A DNA stretch of 64,000 nucleotides from Micromonospora sp. WMMD980 (lineage in GTDB: Bacteria; Actinomycetota; Actinomycetes; Mycobacteriales; Micromonosporaceae): contig NZ_JARUBE010000003.1 in NCBI RefSeq assembly GCF_029626035.1, positions 2,480,001 through 2,544,000 of the forward strand. Reading direction: 5' to 3'. Positions 39,100 through 47,953 of the stretch are shown piece after piece. Below the pieces are notes generated by a model. The model did not search any database. It was not told the DNA's origin and worked only from the letters and a program-made list of their open reading frames with translations. A program made the position numbers and the translations under genes. How positions within the stretch are numbered: position 1 is the stretch's first letter; the number at the start of each line of letters is the position of its first letter.

Positions 39100-40191
39100 G
39101 TGATCGACCGACGGCAGGTGATGAGCTTCCGCATGCGGGCCCAGCAGCTCGACCGCGCCGAGGGCACGTTCGCCGACACCGCCGTGTTCGACCTCGGCGC
39201 GCAGGACACCGGTCCCGACGGCGCCCGCTGGGCGCTGGCCCTGCGCGGCGTCGACGCGTCGGCGTCCACCGGCGACGACCTGGTCCTGCTCTGGACCGTG
39301 CGTGGCGCTCCGCACCTCTACCGTCGTGCCGACGTCGGCCGGGTGGCCGCCGCGGTCGAGCCGTTCTCCGACGCCGACGCCGCCAAGCGCATCTACGACG
39401 CGGCCAAACCGTTGAAGGCGGCCGGCATCGGCATCGTCGCCGCGCTCGACGAGGTGGCCGCGCGGATGCGCACGATCGTCGCCGAGCCGACGGTCAAGGG
39501 CGACGTCTCCGGCCGCCTCGCCGAGGTGCTGCCCGAGCCCTACCTGCGCTTCTGCCGGCCGTGCGGGGTCACCCACCTCTACGAGATGCCGTTCCGCCTG
39601 GCCGCCGTGCGGGCCGGCCTGGAGCTGACGCCCGGCACCTCACCGCCGGTGCTGCGCCGCATCCCGTCCTTCCGCCCGGCGGCGACCCCCGGCGACCGGC
39701 TCGACCTCGTCCGCGCCCACCTGCGGCTGCTCGGCCCGGCCACACCGAAGCACGTGGCCGACTACCTCGACGCCCCGGTCAAAGACGTCAAAGCCCGCTG
39801 GCCGCAGGACGCGGTGGAGGTGACCGTGGACGGCGAGACCCGCTGGCTGCTGGCCGCCGACGAGGCGGCGCTGTCGTCGGCCGAGAGCACCGCGACCCGC
39901 CTGCTCGGCCCGTTCGACCTCTTCCTTCAGGCGAAGGACCGGGCGACCCTGGCGCCCGACCCGACCCGCGCCAAGGAGTTGTGGCCGGTGCTGGGTCGAC
40001 CGGGTGCGGTGCTGGCCGACGCCGACCTGGTCGGCACCTGGCGGCCCCGCAAGTCCGGCGCGAAGCTGACCGTCGCCGTGCAGCCGTGGGGAAAGCTGAC
40101 CGCCGCCCAGCGTCACGACGTGGGCGAGCAGGCCGAACGCCTCGCCGCGCACCGCTCGGCCACTCTCGCCGGGGTCGAGTTCGCTGACTGA
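39100..40191 (+). CDS. Winged-helix DNA-binding protein, AlkZ/HTH_42 family
   Basis: The 363 aa protein has the HTH_42 layout of three tandem winged helices: an N-terminal RMRAQQL helix, LGAQDT at the position of the catalytic Q-x-D/Q motif of AlkZ-type glycosylases, LLGPATPKHVADYL, and a C-terminal LVGTWRPRKSGAKLTV strand. AlkZ proteins unhook interstrand crosslinks made by antibiotics; many actinobacterial paralogues are uncharacterised. The presence of QD suggests a glycosylase, but this is not proven. GTG 39100 was chosen from the leaderless promoter. Confidence 0.82.
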   Translation: MIDRRQVMSFRMRAQQLDRAEGTFADTAVFDLGAQDTGPDGARWALALRGVDASASTGDDLVLLWTVRGAPHLYRRADVGRVAAAVEPFSDADAAKRIYDAAKPLKAAGIGIVAALDEVAARMRTIVAEPTVKGDVSGRLAEVLPEPYLRFCRPCGVTHLYEMPFRLAAVRAGLELTPGTSPPVLRRIPSFRPAATPGDRLDLVRAHLRLLGPATPKHVADYLDAPVKDVKARWPQDAVEVTVDGETRWLLAADEAALSSAESTATRLLGPFDLFLQAKDRATLAPDPTRAKELWPVLGRPGAVLADADLVGTWRPRKSGAKLTVAVQPWGKLTAAQRHDVGEQAERLAAHRSATLAGVEFAD

Positions 40192-40205
40192 GGGGAGCCG
40201 CAGCA

Positions 40206-40292
40206 ATGGGCGACGAACCGCCGGTACGGGTAGCGCTGCGGATCGCCGACGGCCTACGGGCCGTGCGTGAGCAGTGGTTCCCGCGCGGATGA
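40206..40292 (+). CDS. Possible 28-residue peptide
   Basis: An ATG with GGGGAG upstream opens a 28-codon frame (MGDEPPVRVALRIADG, then eleven residues and TGA). It starts 14 nt after the AlkZ-like stop and ends exactly at the stop of the convergent gene. It may be a real small gene or the truncated start of a lost gene. Confidence 0.3.
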   Translation: MGDEPPVRVALRIADGLRAVREQWFPRG

Positions 40293-40649
40293 TCACTCTT
40301 GGAGCCAGGACAGCGAGGGTGTCGCCTCCTCCCGGATCCGCCCGCCGCGCACCTCCCACCCGGTGGCGCCACCGCGTTCGTCGGACACGAGGAACAGGCC
40401 GACCGGTCGGTCGCCGTCCTCGTCCACCGGCGACATCGCCGCCAACTCGTCGAGCTGCGCGCGCAGCCAGGGCAGTCGCGCCTCGCGGATGTCCCCGCCG
40501 TAGAAGAGATAGAGCGTCCAGTTGAACGGTGCCGTCGGGAAGGCCCAGCCACCGGAGTAGAGATCGTCATGATGCCGCCGGATGATCTCCTCCGCCGCAC
40601 TCCGCTGCTTGAAGTCGATCTCCAACCAACCGCGAACCGACGCGTACAT
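40293..40649 (-). CDS. Hypothetical protein
   Basis: The 118 aa protein begins MYASVRGWLEIDF and is rich in aromatic and acidic residues (FNWTLYLFYGGDIRE, GWEVRGGRI). It has no membrane segment or known motif that I can recognise, but a constant amino-acid pattern and high third-position GC support real coding. Similar short proteins of this start occur in Streptomyces as uncharacterised. It overlaps no neighbour. Confidence 0.7.
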   Translation of the reverse strand: MYASVRGWLEIDFKQRSAAEEIIRRHHDDLYSGGWAFPTAPFNWTLYLFYGGDIREARLPWLRAQLDELAAMSPVDEDGDRPVGLFLVSDERGGATGWEVRGGRIREEATPSLSWLQE

Positions 40650-40677
40650 GCTTATGCGTCCACCGTAGGGACAAGCA

Positions 40678-41334
40678 TCAGCCGAGGCACTCGACGGTCG
40701 CGGGCACCAGGCCGTGGCCGCGCACGACGCCGGTGAGCCGGCGCAGCAGCGGTCGCAGCGCGTCCCGGTCGAGCGGCTCGGCCGTCACGTCCAGGCACCA
40801 CGCCACCCCGCCGGCGTGCCGCAGCTCCCAGCGCAACGCCGTCCCGTCGACGCGCAGCCGACCGGCGCCGTGCTCCGTCGTCCCGTCGAGGCGCAGGGCC
40901 GCCCGCAACTGGCCCAGCCGGGCGGTGTCGAGCCCGCCGGCGAACAGCACCCGGTGCACGGGTGGACCGACGTCGAGCCGCAGCGGCGCCGCGCCCGCCA
41001 ACGACACGTCGTCGCCGAAGCGGTCCCGCAGCGCGTCGTCGTCGGGCAGCGCCCCGCCGCCCAGCCGGCGGTAGGTCTCCGCCGCCTCGGTGCGGCTGAC
41101 CGCGCGGACCCGGGCCCGCACGTCCGGGTCCGTGCGGACCGCGCGGGCGAAGGCGGCGGAACTCCACCAGCCGCCGTGCGCCGGCGTCCACCCGGCGGTA
41201 CGCAGGCGCGTCGCCGACAGGTCGTCGGCCAGCTCGAACTCCTCGACCAGCAGCCCGCGCGGGCAGTCCGGGTCGAGCAGGTAGTAGTCGAGCGTGGACG
41301 TGACGGCGACCCGTGTCGCCGAAGCCTCGGTCAC
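40678..41334 (-). CDS. Hypothetical protein
   Basis: The 218 aa protein has no recognised domain. A TSTLDYYLLDPD segment lies near the start and a C-terminal half of alternating beta strands (RLRVDGTALRWEL, VAWCLDVTAEPL) looks like a lipid- or ligand-binding fold. GTG 41334 was chosen because TACCGT lies six bases upstream. It is adjacent to a methyltransferase read in the same direction. Confidence 0.7.
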   Translation of the reverse strand: MTEASATRVAVTSTLDYYLLDPDCPRGLLVEEFELADDLSATRLRTAGWTPAHGGWWSSAAFARAVRTDPDVRARVRAVSRTEAAETYRRLGGGALPDDDALRDRFGDDVSLAGAAPLRLDVGPPVHRVLFAGGLDTARLGQLRAALRLDGTTEHGAGRLRVDGTALRWELRHAGGVAWCLDVTAEPLDRDALRPLLRRLTGVVRGHGLVPATVECLG

Positions 41335-41340
41335 CCGGGC

Positions 41341-41346
41341 ACGGTA
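41341..41346 (-). promoter_or_regulatory. -10 box for a leaderless transcript (hypothetical protein)
   Basis: TACCGT on the minus strand lies 6 nt before GTG 41334. Confidence 0.55.
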
Positions 41347-41352
41347 GCGTGC

Positions 41353-41993
41353 TCAGCGGTGGGCGAAGAGGAACCCGCCCTCGACACCCGGGGCGGGGTG
41401 GTGGGCCATCGCGGCCTCCACGGTGAACCCGGCCGCCGCCAGCCAGCCCGCGACCCGCTCCGGCGCTCGACGGTGCACGCGCACGCGCATCGGGGGTGAC
41501 CGCCGTACCCCTCGGTCTTGAGCCGGCTGCCGTTCCCGGCGTGGAACCCGAGCAGCACGACGCCGCCCGGCCGCAACACCCGGTGGAACTCGGCGAGGAC
41601 CGTGGGCACCTCGGCGTCCGGGACGTGGATGAGCGAGAACCAGGCGAGCAGCCCGGTGAGGCTCCCGTCGGCCAGGTCGAGGCGGGTCATCGAGCCCACC
41701 TCGAACCGCAGGCCGGGATGGTCGCGGCGGGCCACCTCGATCATCGCCGGGGACAGGTCGACGCCGAACGCGTCCAGGCCGAGGCCGTGCAGGTGCCCGG
41801 TGATCCGCCCCGGCCCGCAGCCGACGTCGGCGACCGGTCCGCTCCCCCGCGCCCGCACCAGCTCGGCGAAGAGCGCGAGGATCCCCCGCTGGAACGGCTC
41901 CCCGGCGAGCGCGTCGCGCAGCAGGTCGGCGTAGCTGACCGCCACCGTGTCGTAGGAGGCTCGGGTGTCGTCGAGCCAGTCGGATTCGTCCAC
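41353..41993 (-). pseudogene. SAM-dependent methyltransferase, frameshifted near the C terminus
   Basis: This class I methyltransferase of about 213 aa has PVADVGCGPGRITGHL (motif I), FGVDLSPAM (motif II), FSLIHVP and VLRPGGVVLLGFH. After TEGYGGHP the frame shifts at a C5 run (G5 on the plus strand, 41492-41496). The correct frame continues with MRVRVHRRAPERVAGWL and a normal ending at 41353. One base is missing. Without correction the protein ends in an aberrant Ser/Arg/Pro tail to 41331. GTG 41993 is preceded by TAGGGT at seven bases, so it is probably leaderless. Confidence 0.8.
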
Positions 41994-42000
41994 CGCCGGC

Positions 42001-42006
42001 ACCCTA
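42001..42006 (-). promoter_or_regulatory. -10 box for a leaderless transcript (methyltransferase)
   Basis: TAGGGT on the minus strand lies 7 nt before GTG 41993; it overlaps the end of the LysR gene. Confidence 0.5.
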
Positions 42007-42957
42007 GCCGTCAGTCCCCCACGCCGCCGGACCGAGCCGCGGCCAGGCCGGGCGCCAGACCGGCTCCGGAAGCGGCGGCAGGGCCGCGAAATGGTCGACG
42101 ATCAGGCGGAGCGCCGGGTGCGGGTCCGCCGGCAGCAGCAGCGAGACGGGGTACGCGAGCGTCGGGTTCACGATCGGGACGCGCCGCAGGTCGTGCCCGG
42201 CCGGCCAGAGGTAGCGGTCCCGGGCGCCGACGAGGGTGGCCAGGTCGGCGGAGTCCGCCAGCGCGTCGAGCAGCACCTCGGTGCCGAAGTTCGGGCCGGT
42301 GGCGTCGACGCGGAGGTCGAACGCGGTGGTGAGGTCGTCGTAGAACTCCGACCACTCGCTGCCGGCCACGATGCCCGGCACCCAGATCCGGTGCCCGCGC
42401 AGCTCGGCCGGGGTCAGCGCGGCGGCGGCGGCGAGCGGGTGCCGGGGGCCGACCAGCAGTTCCAGCGGGGAGTCGAACGCGTGCACCATCCGCACGTCGG
42501 GCGGCAGGGTGGCCGGGTCGGTGACGGTGCGGAAGGCGGCGTCCAGGTCGCCCGCCGCGACGGCGGCGGCGACCCGGCGCGGATCGTCCACCCGCATCGT
42601 CACCACGTCGAGGTCGACCCCGGGACGCGACCGCCAGTAGTCGTGCAACAGGACGGCCTGCGCGCTGCGCAGGCCGAGCACGTCGACGCGCGGCGCCCGC
42701 GAGCCGGGCCGGACCGCCGCCGCGGCGCGGTCGGCGTGCGCGACGACGCCGCGGGCGTGCGGGAGGAACGCCTGGCCGTCGAGCGTCAGGTCGACCCCCC
42801 GGGCGGTACGGGTGAACAGGCGGACGGCCAGCTCACGCTCCAGGGCGGCGACCCGCTTCGAGACGGCCTGCTGGGTGACGCCCAGCTCGTCGGCGGCGTG
42901 TCGGAGCTGACCCAGCTCGGCCGCCCGGACGAACGATCGCACTGCCTCGGTGTCCAC
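42004..42957 (-). CDS. LysR-family transcriptional regulator
   Basis: The 317 aa protein has an N-terminal winged helix (about 1-60: FVRAAELGQLRHAADELGVTQQAVSKRVAALE) and a type 2 periplasmic-binding-like effector domain (about 90-295). It is divergent from an MFS exporter gene 91 bp away, the usual arrangement of a LysR protein and its target. TAGGGT six bases before GTG 42957 supports this start. The effector is unknown. Confidence 0.92.
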   Translation of the reverse strand: MDTEAVRSFVRAAELGQLRHAADELGVTQQAVSKRVAALERELAVRLFTRTARGVDLTLDGQAFLPHARGVVAHADRAAAAVRPGSRAPRVDVLGLRSAQAVLLHDYWRSRPGVDLDVVTMRVDDPRRVAAAVAAGDLDAAFRTVTDPATLPPDVRMVHAFDSPLELLVGPRHPLAAAAALTPAELRGHRIWVPGIVAGSEWSEFYDDLTTAFDLRVDATGPNFGTEVLLDALADSADLATLVGARDRYLWPAGHDLRRVPIVNPTLAYPVSLLLPADPHPALRLIVDHFAALPPLPEPVWRPAWPRLGPAAWGTDG

Positions 42958-42963
42958 CGGCCC

Positions 42964-42969
42964 ACCCTA
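42964..42969 (-). promoter_or_regulatory. -10 box for a leaderless transcript (LysR regulator)
   Basis: TAGGGT on the minus strand lies 6 nt before GTG 42957. Confidence 0.6.
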
Positions 42970-43048
42970 GGGCCGCCCCACCGATGGTTGTGGCTCGCCT
43001 ACCGGCGGTTGTTTGCGCCCACACACCGGAGGCCGGTCTGATGCCCGG

Positions 43049-44287
43049 GTGCGGGAGAAACTGGGGGCCGGCTTCGGCTGGCTGTGGTCGGCCTACGCGG
43101 TCAGCACCTACGGCACGTGGCTCGCCTTCGGCGCGTTCCCGCTGCTCGCGGTACGGGTGTTGGACTCCTCGGCGGTCGCGGTGTCGCTGCTGGAGGCGGC
43201 GGGGCTGGCGGTGGCGGCGCTGGTCGCGGTCCCGCTCGGGCCGTGGGTCGAGCACCGGCCGAAGCGCCCGGTGATGATCGCGACGGATCTGGTCCGGTTC
43301 GTCGCCCTGGCGAGCGTGCCCGTCGCGTACGGCCTGAGTGTGCTCTCCTACGGCCAGCTCCTGCTGGTCGCGGTGGTCTCCGGGAGCGCGGGCGTCGCGT
43401 TCGGCGCGGCGTCCGGCGCGTACCTGAGGCATCTGGTCCCCGGCGACCGGCTGCTGGTGGCGAACGGGCGGTTCGAGGGCACCGCCTGGGTGGCGACGGC
43501 GGCCGGCCCGCCGCTCGGCGGCGCGCTGGTCGGGCTGCTCGGCCCGGTCGTCACCGTCACCGCCGACGCGGTGAGCTACCTGCTCTCCGCGCTGGCGGTA
43601 CGCCGCATCCGGGGCGGCGACGTGGCCACGCCCCGGGCCGGCCGGGTACGCGGCGCCGACCTGCTCGCCGGCTGGCGGTTCATCCGCCACGACCCGGTGC
43701 TGCGGCGCCTGTTCCTCAACTCGGTGCTGGTCGGCGCGCTGATCACGGCCACCGTGCCGCTGCTGGCGGTGCTGTTGCTGGGCGAGTACGGCCTCCCGGC
43801 CTGGCAGTACGGTCTGGCGTTCGGCCTGCCGGCGCTGGGCGGGTTCGTCGGGGCCCGCCTCTCCCCGCGCCTGGTGCGGCGGTTCGGCGGGTATCGGGTC
43901 CTGACCGCGTCCGGCTGGCTGCGGTCGGTGTTCCCGCTCGGGCTGGCGTTCCTGCGGCCCGGCGTCGGCGGACTGGTCACCGTGATCGTGGTGGAGGCCC
44001 TGCTGATCATGTGCATGGGCGTGTTCAACCCGCTCCTGGCCACCGAACGGCTGCGCCGCACCCCTCCGGACCGGACCGCCCGCGTGCTCGCCGCGTGGAG
44101 CGTCAGCAGCCGGCTCACCCAGGCCACGCTGACCGTGGGGTGGGGCGTGCTGGCCGCCGTGGTCGGCCCGCTGGCCGCGATCACCGTCTCCGGCGTGCTG
44201 CTGCTCGCCACCCCGCTCCTGCTGCCCGGAACGGACGCCTCGCGCCGGAGCGCCCGTCCCGTGCCGGTCGGTTCCCACGAGCCATGA
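43049..44287 (+). CDS. MFS transporter (macrolide-efflux type)
   Basis: The 412 aa protein has about twelve membrane segments and an MFS_3/enterobactin-exporter-like layout. It begins with FGWLWSAYAVSTYGTWLAFGAF, with a PLGPWVEHRPKRPVMI loop between helices 2 and 3 as the family A motif. It is divergent from a LysR regulator, so it is likely an efflux pump induced by a LysR ligand. GTG 43049 fits the family start; TTG 43013 would add twelve residues. The HEAT-repeat gene overlaps its stop as ATGA. Confidence 0.88.
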   Translation: MREKLGAGFGWLWSAYAVSTYGTWLAFGAFPLLAVRVLDSSAVAVSLLEAAGLAVAALVAVPLGPWVEHRPKRPVMIATDLVRFVALASVPVAYGLSVLSYGQLLLVAVVSGSAGVAFGAASGAYLRHLVPGDRLLVANGRFEGTAWVATAAGPPLGGALVGLLGPVVTVTADAVSYLLSALAVRRIRGGDVATPRAGRVRGADLLAGWRFIRHDPVLRRLFLNSVLVGALITATVPLLAVLLLGEYGLPAWQYGLAFGLPALGGFVGARLSPRLVRRFGGYRVLTASGWLRSVFPLGLAFLRPGVGGLVTVIVVEALLIMCMGVFNPLLATERLRRTPPDRTARVLAAWSVSSRLTQATLTVGWGVLAAVVGPLAAITVSGVLLLATPLLLPGTDASRRSARPVPVGSHEP

Positions 44288-44732
44288 CGGCCGGCGATAC
44301 GCTGACCCGGCCACGCGGCGGGGCCGATCGCGCCGCCGTCCGGGCGGTCGTCCTGCCGCTGCTGCACGACGCCGACCGGTCGACGCGCCGGGCCGCGCTG
44401 TGGGCGTTGGACGACGTCCACGAGCCGTCCGACCTGGCGACGCTGCGCGAGGCGCTCACCGATCCCGACCCGGTGATCCGGCGGACCGCGCTGAGCTCGC
44501 TGCCGGCCGTGGACACCGACCCGCAGGCGTACGCGCTGGTCCTCACGGCCCTGCGCGACCCGGACGAGTGGGTCCGGCACCACGCCGTGCTGCGGCTCGC
44601 CTGGTCCGCGCCACCGGGCTGCGACGCTGGCCGGCGGGACGTCCGCTGCTGCGCGTGCTGAGCGAGGACACCGACGCGACCGTGCGGGCGACCGCGTCGG
44701 CGGCGTTGCGCGACACCGACGACACGCGGTGA
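44284..44732 (+). pseudogene. HEAT-repeat protein, frameshifted
   Basis: About 149 codons encode HEAT-like repeats with the pattern VVLPLLHDADRSTRRAALWAL, REALTDPDPVIRRTALSSL and LTALRDPDEWVRHHAVLR. After LRLA the reading continues in another frame with GRPLLRVLSEDTDATVRATA and ends at 44732. One base is missing near 44600. Uncorrected, it stops at 44661. It overlaps the MFS gene stop and may act as a small scaffold. No function is known. Confidence 0.7.
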
Positions 44733-44736
44733 CGCG

Positions 44737-45342
44737 TCAGCGGGCCTGCCACATCTCCCGGGTCATCTCGTACTCGACCTCGCCGTGCTCCGCGCCCGGC
44801 AGCGGCTCGTCCCACTCGGGGAAGTAGGTGCGGACGTAGCGCATGCCGACCGCCTCCATCACGCCACGCGAGCCGGCGTTGACGGCCATCGTCTGCGCGA
44901 TCACGAGGCGCTGCCCGACCGTGTCGAAGGCGTGCCGCAGCAGGCAGCGGGACGCCTCACTGGCGAGGCCCTTGCGCCAGTGCCGACGGACGAGGCGGTA
45001 GCCCAGTTCCGCGACGGTGGGATCGTCGGGCTGGTCGGGGCCGTGCGCCGGCGGGAGCATCATGAGCCCGACGAACTCGCCCTCGTCCTCGCTCGCGGGC
45101 GCGATCGACTCGCGCCCGCAGTCGCCGGACCCGAACGCCATCCAGAAGCCCAGACCGCCGACCTTGGCGGCCTGGGCCATCCGCCGGGCGTGGTAGTCCG
45201 CCACCACGTCCCTCGGGTGCGGCCGGCTGAACAGGTAGCGGAGCACCTCGGCGTCGGAGTCGAGCCGTACCTCCAGGTCGAGGTGCCGGTCGGCCAGCGG
45301 AACCATCAGCAGGCGCGCGGTGCGCAAGATCGGTTGGGGCAT
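44737..45342 (-). CDS. GNAT-family N-acetyltransferase
   Basis: The 201 aa protein is of the RimJ/RimL type: TARLLMVPLADRHLD near the start, the acetyl-CoA loop RHWRKGLASEASRCLL (R/Q-x-x-G-x-A) and NAGSRGVMEAVGMRYV in the last strand-helix. These enzymes acetylate protein N termini or small amines. The ATG at 45342 has no strong Shine-Dalgarno. It is convergent with the HEAT-repeat gene. Confidence 0.9.
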   Translation of the reverse strand: MPQPILRTARLLMVPLADRHLDLEVRLDSDAEVLRYLFSRPHPRDVVADYHARRMAQAAKVGGLGFWMAFGSGDCGRESIAPASEDEGEFVGLMMLPPAHGPDQPDDPTVAELGYRLVRRHWRKGLASEASRCLLRHAFDTVGQRLVIAQTMAVNAGSRGVMEAVGMRYVRTYFPEWDEPLPGAEHGEVEYEMTREMWQAR

Positions 45343-45396
45343 CCGGCCACGATGACACGGCCCCGCCCGCGCGGCGATCGTTTTCCGCCCCCGGCC

Positions 45397-46005
45397 TCAG
45401 CCGGCCGTCCTGACCGCCGCCACCGCGGCATGCGGCCGGCGGGTGTCGTCGCCGGGCCGGTGCAGGCGCTCGACCTCGGCGAACCCGGCCCGCGCCAGCC
45501 GGGCGGAGAACGCGTCGACCGGCCAGCGGTAGGCGGTGGTGACCTTGTGGTCGAACGCGCTGACCTCGTCGCCGACGAAGATGCCGCAGACCACTGTCGC
45601 GCCCGGCGCGGTCACCCGGCGGAACTCGGCGAGCACCCCGTCCAGGTCGGGCGGCGGCAGGTGGATGACCGAGCCCCAGGCCAGGATGCCGGCGGCGCTG
45701 CGGCCGGCGACCGGAAGCCGCTCCATCGCCCCGAACACGTACCGGCCGTCCGGGTGGGTGGACCGGGCGTGGGCGACGAACTCGGGCACGATGTCGAAAC
45801 CCGTGGCGTCGCCGCCGAGGCGGCGGAGGAAGTCGGTGAGGTGCCCCGGCCCGCAGCCCAGGTCGAGCACCGGACCGGGCCGGCCGGCCAGGTGCCGCCG
45901 GATGAACGCGAGGTCGTCGGCGTGGACCTGCTCGCTCGTCCCGAACAGGTCGATGTAGAGATCCGCCACGGACGCGTACGCCCGCCGGACCTGGTCCGTC
46001 GTCAC
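45397..46005 (-). CDS. Class I SAM-dependent methyltransferase
   Basis: The 202 aa protein has PVLDLGCGPGHLTDFLRRLG (motif I), ATGFDIVPEFVAHAR (motif II), GILAWGSVIHLPPPDL and VTAPGATVVCGIFVGD. It resembles the frameshifted methyltransferase at 41.4-42.0 kb and may be a paralogue. GTG 46005 was chosen from a TAGGGT box six bases upstream. The substrate is unknown. Confidence 0.88.
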   Translation of the reverse strand: MTTDQVRRAYASVADLYIDLFGTSEQVHADDLAFIRRHLAGRPGPVLDLGCGPGHLTDFLRRLGGDATGFDIVPEFVAHARSTHPDGRYVFGAMERLPVAGRSAAGILAWGSVIHLPPPDLDGVLAEFRRVTAPGATVVCGIFVGDEVSAFDHKVTTAYRWPVDAFSARLARAGFAEVERLHRPGDDTRRPHAAVAAVRTAG

Positions 46006-46011
46006 CCGAAC

Positions 46012-46017
46012 ACCCTA
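46012..46017 (-). promoter_or_regulatory. -10 box for a leaderless transcript (methyltransferase)
   Basis: TAGGGT on the minus strand lies 6 nt before GTG 46005; it overlaps the stop of the OsmC-like gene. Confidence 0.55.
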
Positions 46018-46320
46018 GGGGAGGTCAGCGCGCCGAACCGGGGCGCCGGCGCGCAGGGTGCGCGGGATCTCGGCCACCTCGTCGACCCGCTCCAGCAGCC
46101 GGTCCAGCTCATCGGCGGGCGTGGGCGAGCGAAGCTCGACGTGGTAGGTGATGCCGGTGGAGGCCCAGGTCCGCGTGTCGAAGTCGCCGGACGCGGTCAC
46201 CCGCACCCCGTCGACGCGGATGCCCAGCGCGCCGGCCTCCCGGTAGACGTCGTTGAGCACGCAACCCGCCACGGCGACGTGCAGCAGGTGGGCGCCGGTG
46301 AAGTCGGCGGTGACCGTCAC
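46015..46320 (-). CDS. OsmC-like protein, short form
   Basis: The 101 aa protein has LHVAVAGCVLNDVYREA, which matches the helix carrying one redox Cys of OsmC/Ohr peroxidases, and a C-terminal beta-alpha unit (ELDRLLERVDEVAEIPRTL). OsmC proteins usually have about 140 residues; here the N-terminal strand region is shortened, and the upstream codons reach a stop without a better start. It may be a degenerate or minimal family member. GTG 46320 is the only start in frame. Confidence 0.7.
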   Translation of the reverse strand: MTVTADFTGAHLLHVAVAGCVLNDVYREAGALGIRVDGVRVTASGDFDTRTWASTGITYHVELRSPTPADELDRLLERVDEVAEIPRTLRAGAPVRRADLP

Positions 46321-46356
46321 GCGAGGTGAGGAGTCGCGACCGGTGAACCCGCGGCC

Positions 46357-47001
46357 TCAGGACCGCAGGTAGCCGGAGAGCCGATCGGCGAGTTGCCTCG
46401 GGTGGCTGAGCGCCACCGAGTGTCCACCGTCCACCTCGTCGGGCGTGACGCCGAGCCGTTCGGCGGTCAGCCGGCGCAGGAAGTCGACCGGGAAGAACCG
46501 GTCCGCGCGGGCGATGAGCACAGTGGTCGGCACGTCCGGCCAGGCGTCGAGGGGCCAGGGCTCGTCGCCCTCGGCGCTGACCTGCTCCCGGGCGTGGGCG
46601 GCGGCCTCGGCGACGACCTCGGCGGGCACGCCGTTGTAGAACTGCTGCTCCTCGCTGAGCCCTTCGGCACCCCGGTAGCCGGTGTGGTCCCACCAGTCGC
46701 CGGGCCGCTCCCCCGGCCGGGGGATCATCGGGGTGAGCAGGACCAGCAGCCGGACCGGCAGCCTGTCGGCGATCAGCGGGGCGGTGAACGCGCCGTAGGA
46801 ATGGCCGACCACCACGAGATCGCGCCGGTCGCCGACCGCGTCGACGACCACCTGGCGGAACTCGGTGAAGCCGGCCGACCGGTCCTCGATCGGCAGCTCC
46901 GGCACCACCACGTCGTGGCCGAGGGCGACCAGCTCCGGAACCAGGAGGTGCCAGTCCCAGGCGCTGCCCCCGCCGCCGTGGATCAGAACGAACGTCGCCA
47001 T
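46357..47001 (-). CDS. Alpha/beta hydrolase
   Basis: The 214 aa protein begins MATFVLIHGGGGSAWDWHLLVPEL, the oxyanion motif of the fold. Nucleophile Ser is in VVGHSYGA (about residue 75), Asp in LIARADRFFP, and His in DGGHSVALSHP. It is of the small esterase/salicylate-esterase-like group. An in-frame GTG at 47031 would add ten residues and lies close to the preceding APH-like stop; ATG 47001 matches the usual start. The substrate is unknown. Confidence 0.88.
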   Translation of the reverse strand: MATFVLIHGGGGSAWDWHLLVPELVALGHDVVVPELPIEDRSAGFTEFRQVVVDAVGDRRDLVVVGHSYGAFTAPLIADRLPVRLLVLLTPMIPRPGERPGDWWDHTGYRGAEGLSEEQQFYNGVPAEVVAEAAAHAREQVSAEGDEPWPLDAWPDVPTTVLIARADRFFPVDFLRRLTAERLGVTPDEVDGGHSVALSHPRQLADRLSGYLRS

Positions 47002-47034
47002 GTCGGGAAGCGTCACATCCGGGTACGACACCCG

Positions 47035-47931
47035 TCAGCGGACCGTGGCGACCAGGCGTCGCAGCGCCGCCGCGGCGGGTGGGCCCCAGGTGGCCTTGCC
47101 GCCGGGCCGACCGTGGACGCCGTTGTCGCCGATGAGGAGGGCGCGCGCCGCCGCCCAGCCACGGGCACGCCGCGCGGTGGCGGCGTCCGGCGTCGGCCGG
47201 TAGGCCGAATGGAATTCGTCGACGGCGCCGTCCGGCAGCAGCAGCCAGCCGGCGGCCAGGTCGTAGGCCGGGTCGCCGACGCAGAGATCACCGAAGTCGA
47301 TGACTCCGCAGAACGTGCCGTCCTCGACGAGCACGTTGGCCGGGTGCAGGTCGGCGTGCAACCACAGCGGTGGCCCGGTCCACCCCGGCGCGGCCACCGC
47401 GTCGTGCCAGAGCGCGCGCACGGCGTCCGGGTCGTCGACCAGCCCTCGGCCGGTGGCGTCGTCGAGCGCCGCGGCGACGCCGTCCGCCCGCTCGGACAGG
47501 GGGCCGCCACGGGTCGCGCTGGTCGGCGCGTGGTCGGGGGCGGGCCGGTGCAGGGCGGACAGGAACGCGGCCAGGGAGGTGGCCGCGGCCCCGGGTCGGG
47601 TCACCGGGGCGCGGTCGGCGGGCTTACCCGGGATCCAGGTCGTGGCGAGCCACGGATGCGGGAACCTCTCGGACGGCTCGCCGAGCCGCTGCGGGACGGG
47701 AACCGGCAGCGGTAGTCGCCCGGCGAGCCCAGGCACCCAGTGGTGTTCCTTGTACAGCAGCGGGCCCGCCGTCCGCGTGGCCCAGGGAAGCCGGACCGCC
47801 AGGTCGTCGCCGAGCCGCCACATCTGGTTGTCCCACCCCCGCGCGGCCGGCCGGACCGGGTGGTCGGCGAGGTCGGGGTGCTGGTCGCGGAGCAGATCCC
47901 GGATCAACTCCGCGGTGATCTCCGGTGTCAT
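47035..47931 (-). CDS. Aminoglycoside phosphotransferase-family kinase
   Basis: The 298 aa protein has a small-molecule kinase fold: DNQMWRLGDDLAVRLP (nucleotide-binding lysine replaced by Arg in AVRLP), the Brenner motif LHADLHPANVLV with catalytic Asp, and GVIDFGDLCVGDPAYDLA with the metal-binding Asp. Such proteins phosphorylate aminoglycosides, choline or homoserine. Resistance cannot be claimed from sequence alone. The start is 22 bp from a divergent gene, with GGTTAACC at the middle of the shared promoter. Confidence 0.88.
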   Translation of the reverse strand: MTPEITAELIRDLLRDQHPDLADHPVRPAARGWDNQMWRLGDDLAVRLPWATRTAGPLLYKEHHWVPGLAGRLPLPVPVPQRLGEPSERFPHPWLATTWIPGKPADRAPVTRPGAAATSLAAFLSALHRPAPDHAPTSATRGGPLSERADGVAAALDDATGRGLVDDPDAVRALWHDAVAAPGWTGPPLWLHADLHPANVLVEDGTFCGVIDFGDLCVGDPAYDLAAGWLLLPDGAVDEFHSAYRPTPDAATARRARGWAAARALLIGDNGVHGRPGGKATWGPPAAAALRRLVATVR

Positions 47932-47941
47932 ACCGAGCGGT

Positions 47942-47947
47942 TAACCT
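47942..47947 (+). promoter_or_regulatory. -10 box for a leaderless transcript (YdeI-like gene)
   Basis: TAACCT lies 6 nt before ATG 47954. It overlaps the palindrome GGTTAACC shared with the divergent kinase gene. Confidence 0.6.
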
Positions 47948-47953
47948 TCCGTC

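Noticed and set aside
47035..47931. Aminoglycoside resistance gene
   Set aside because: The APH fold is shared by many metabolic kinases and nothing in the sequence or context points to a drug substrate.
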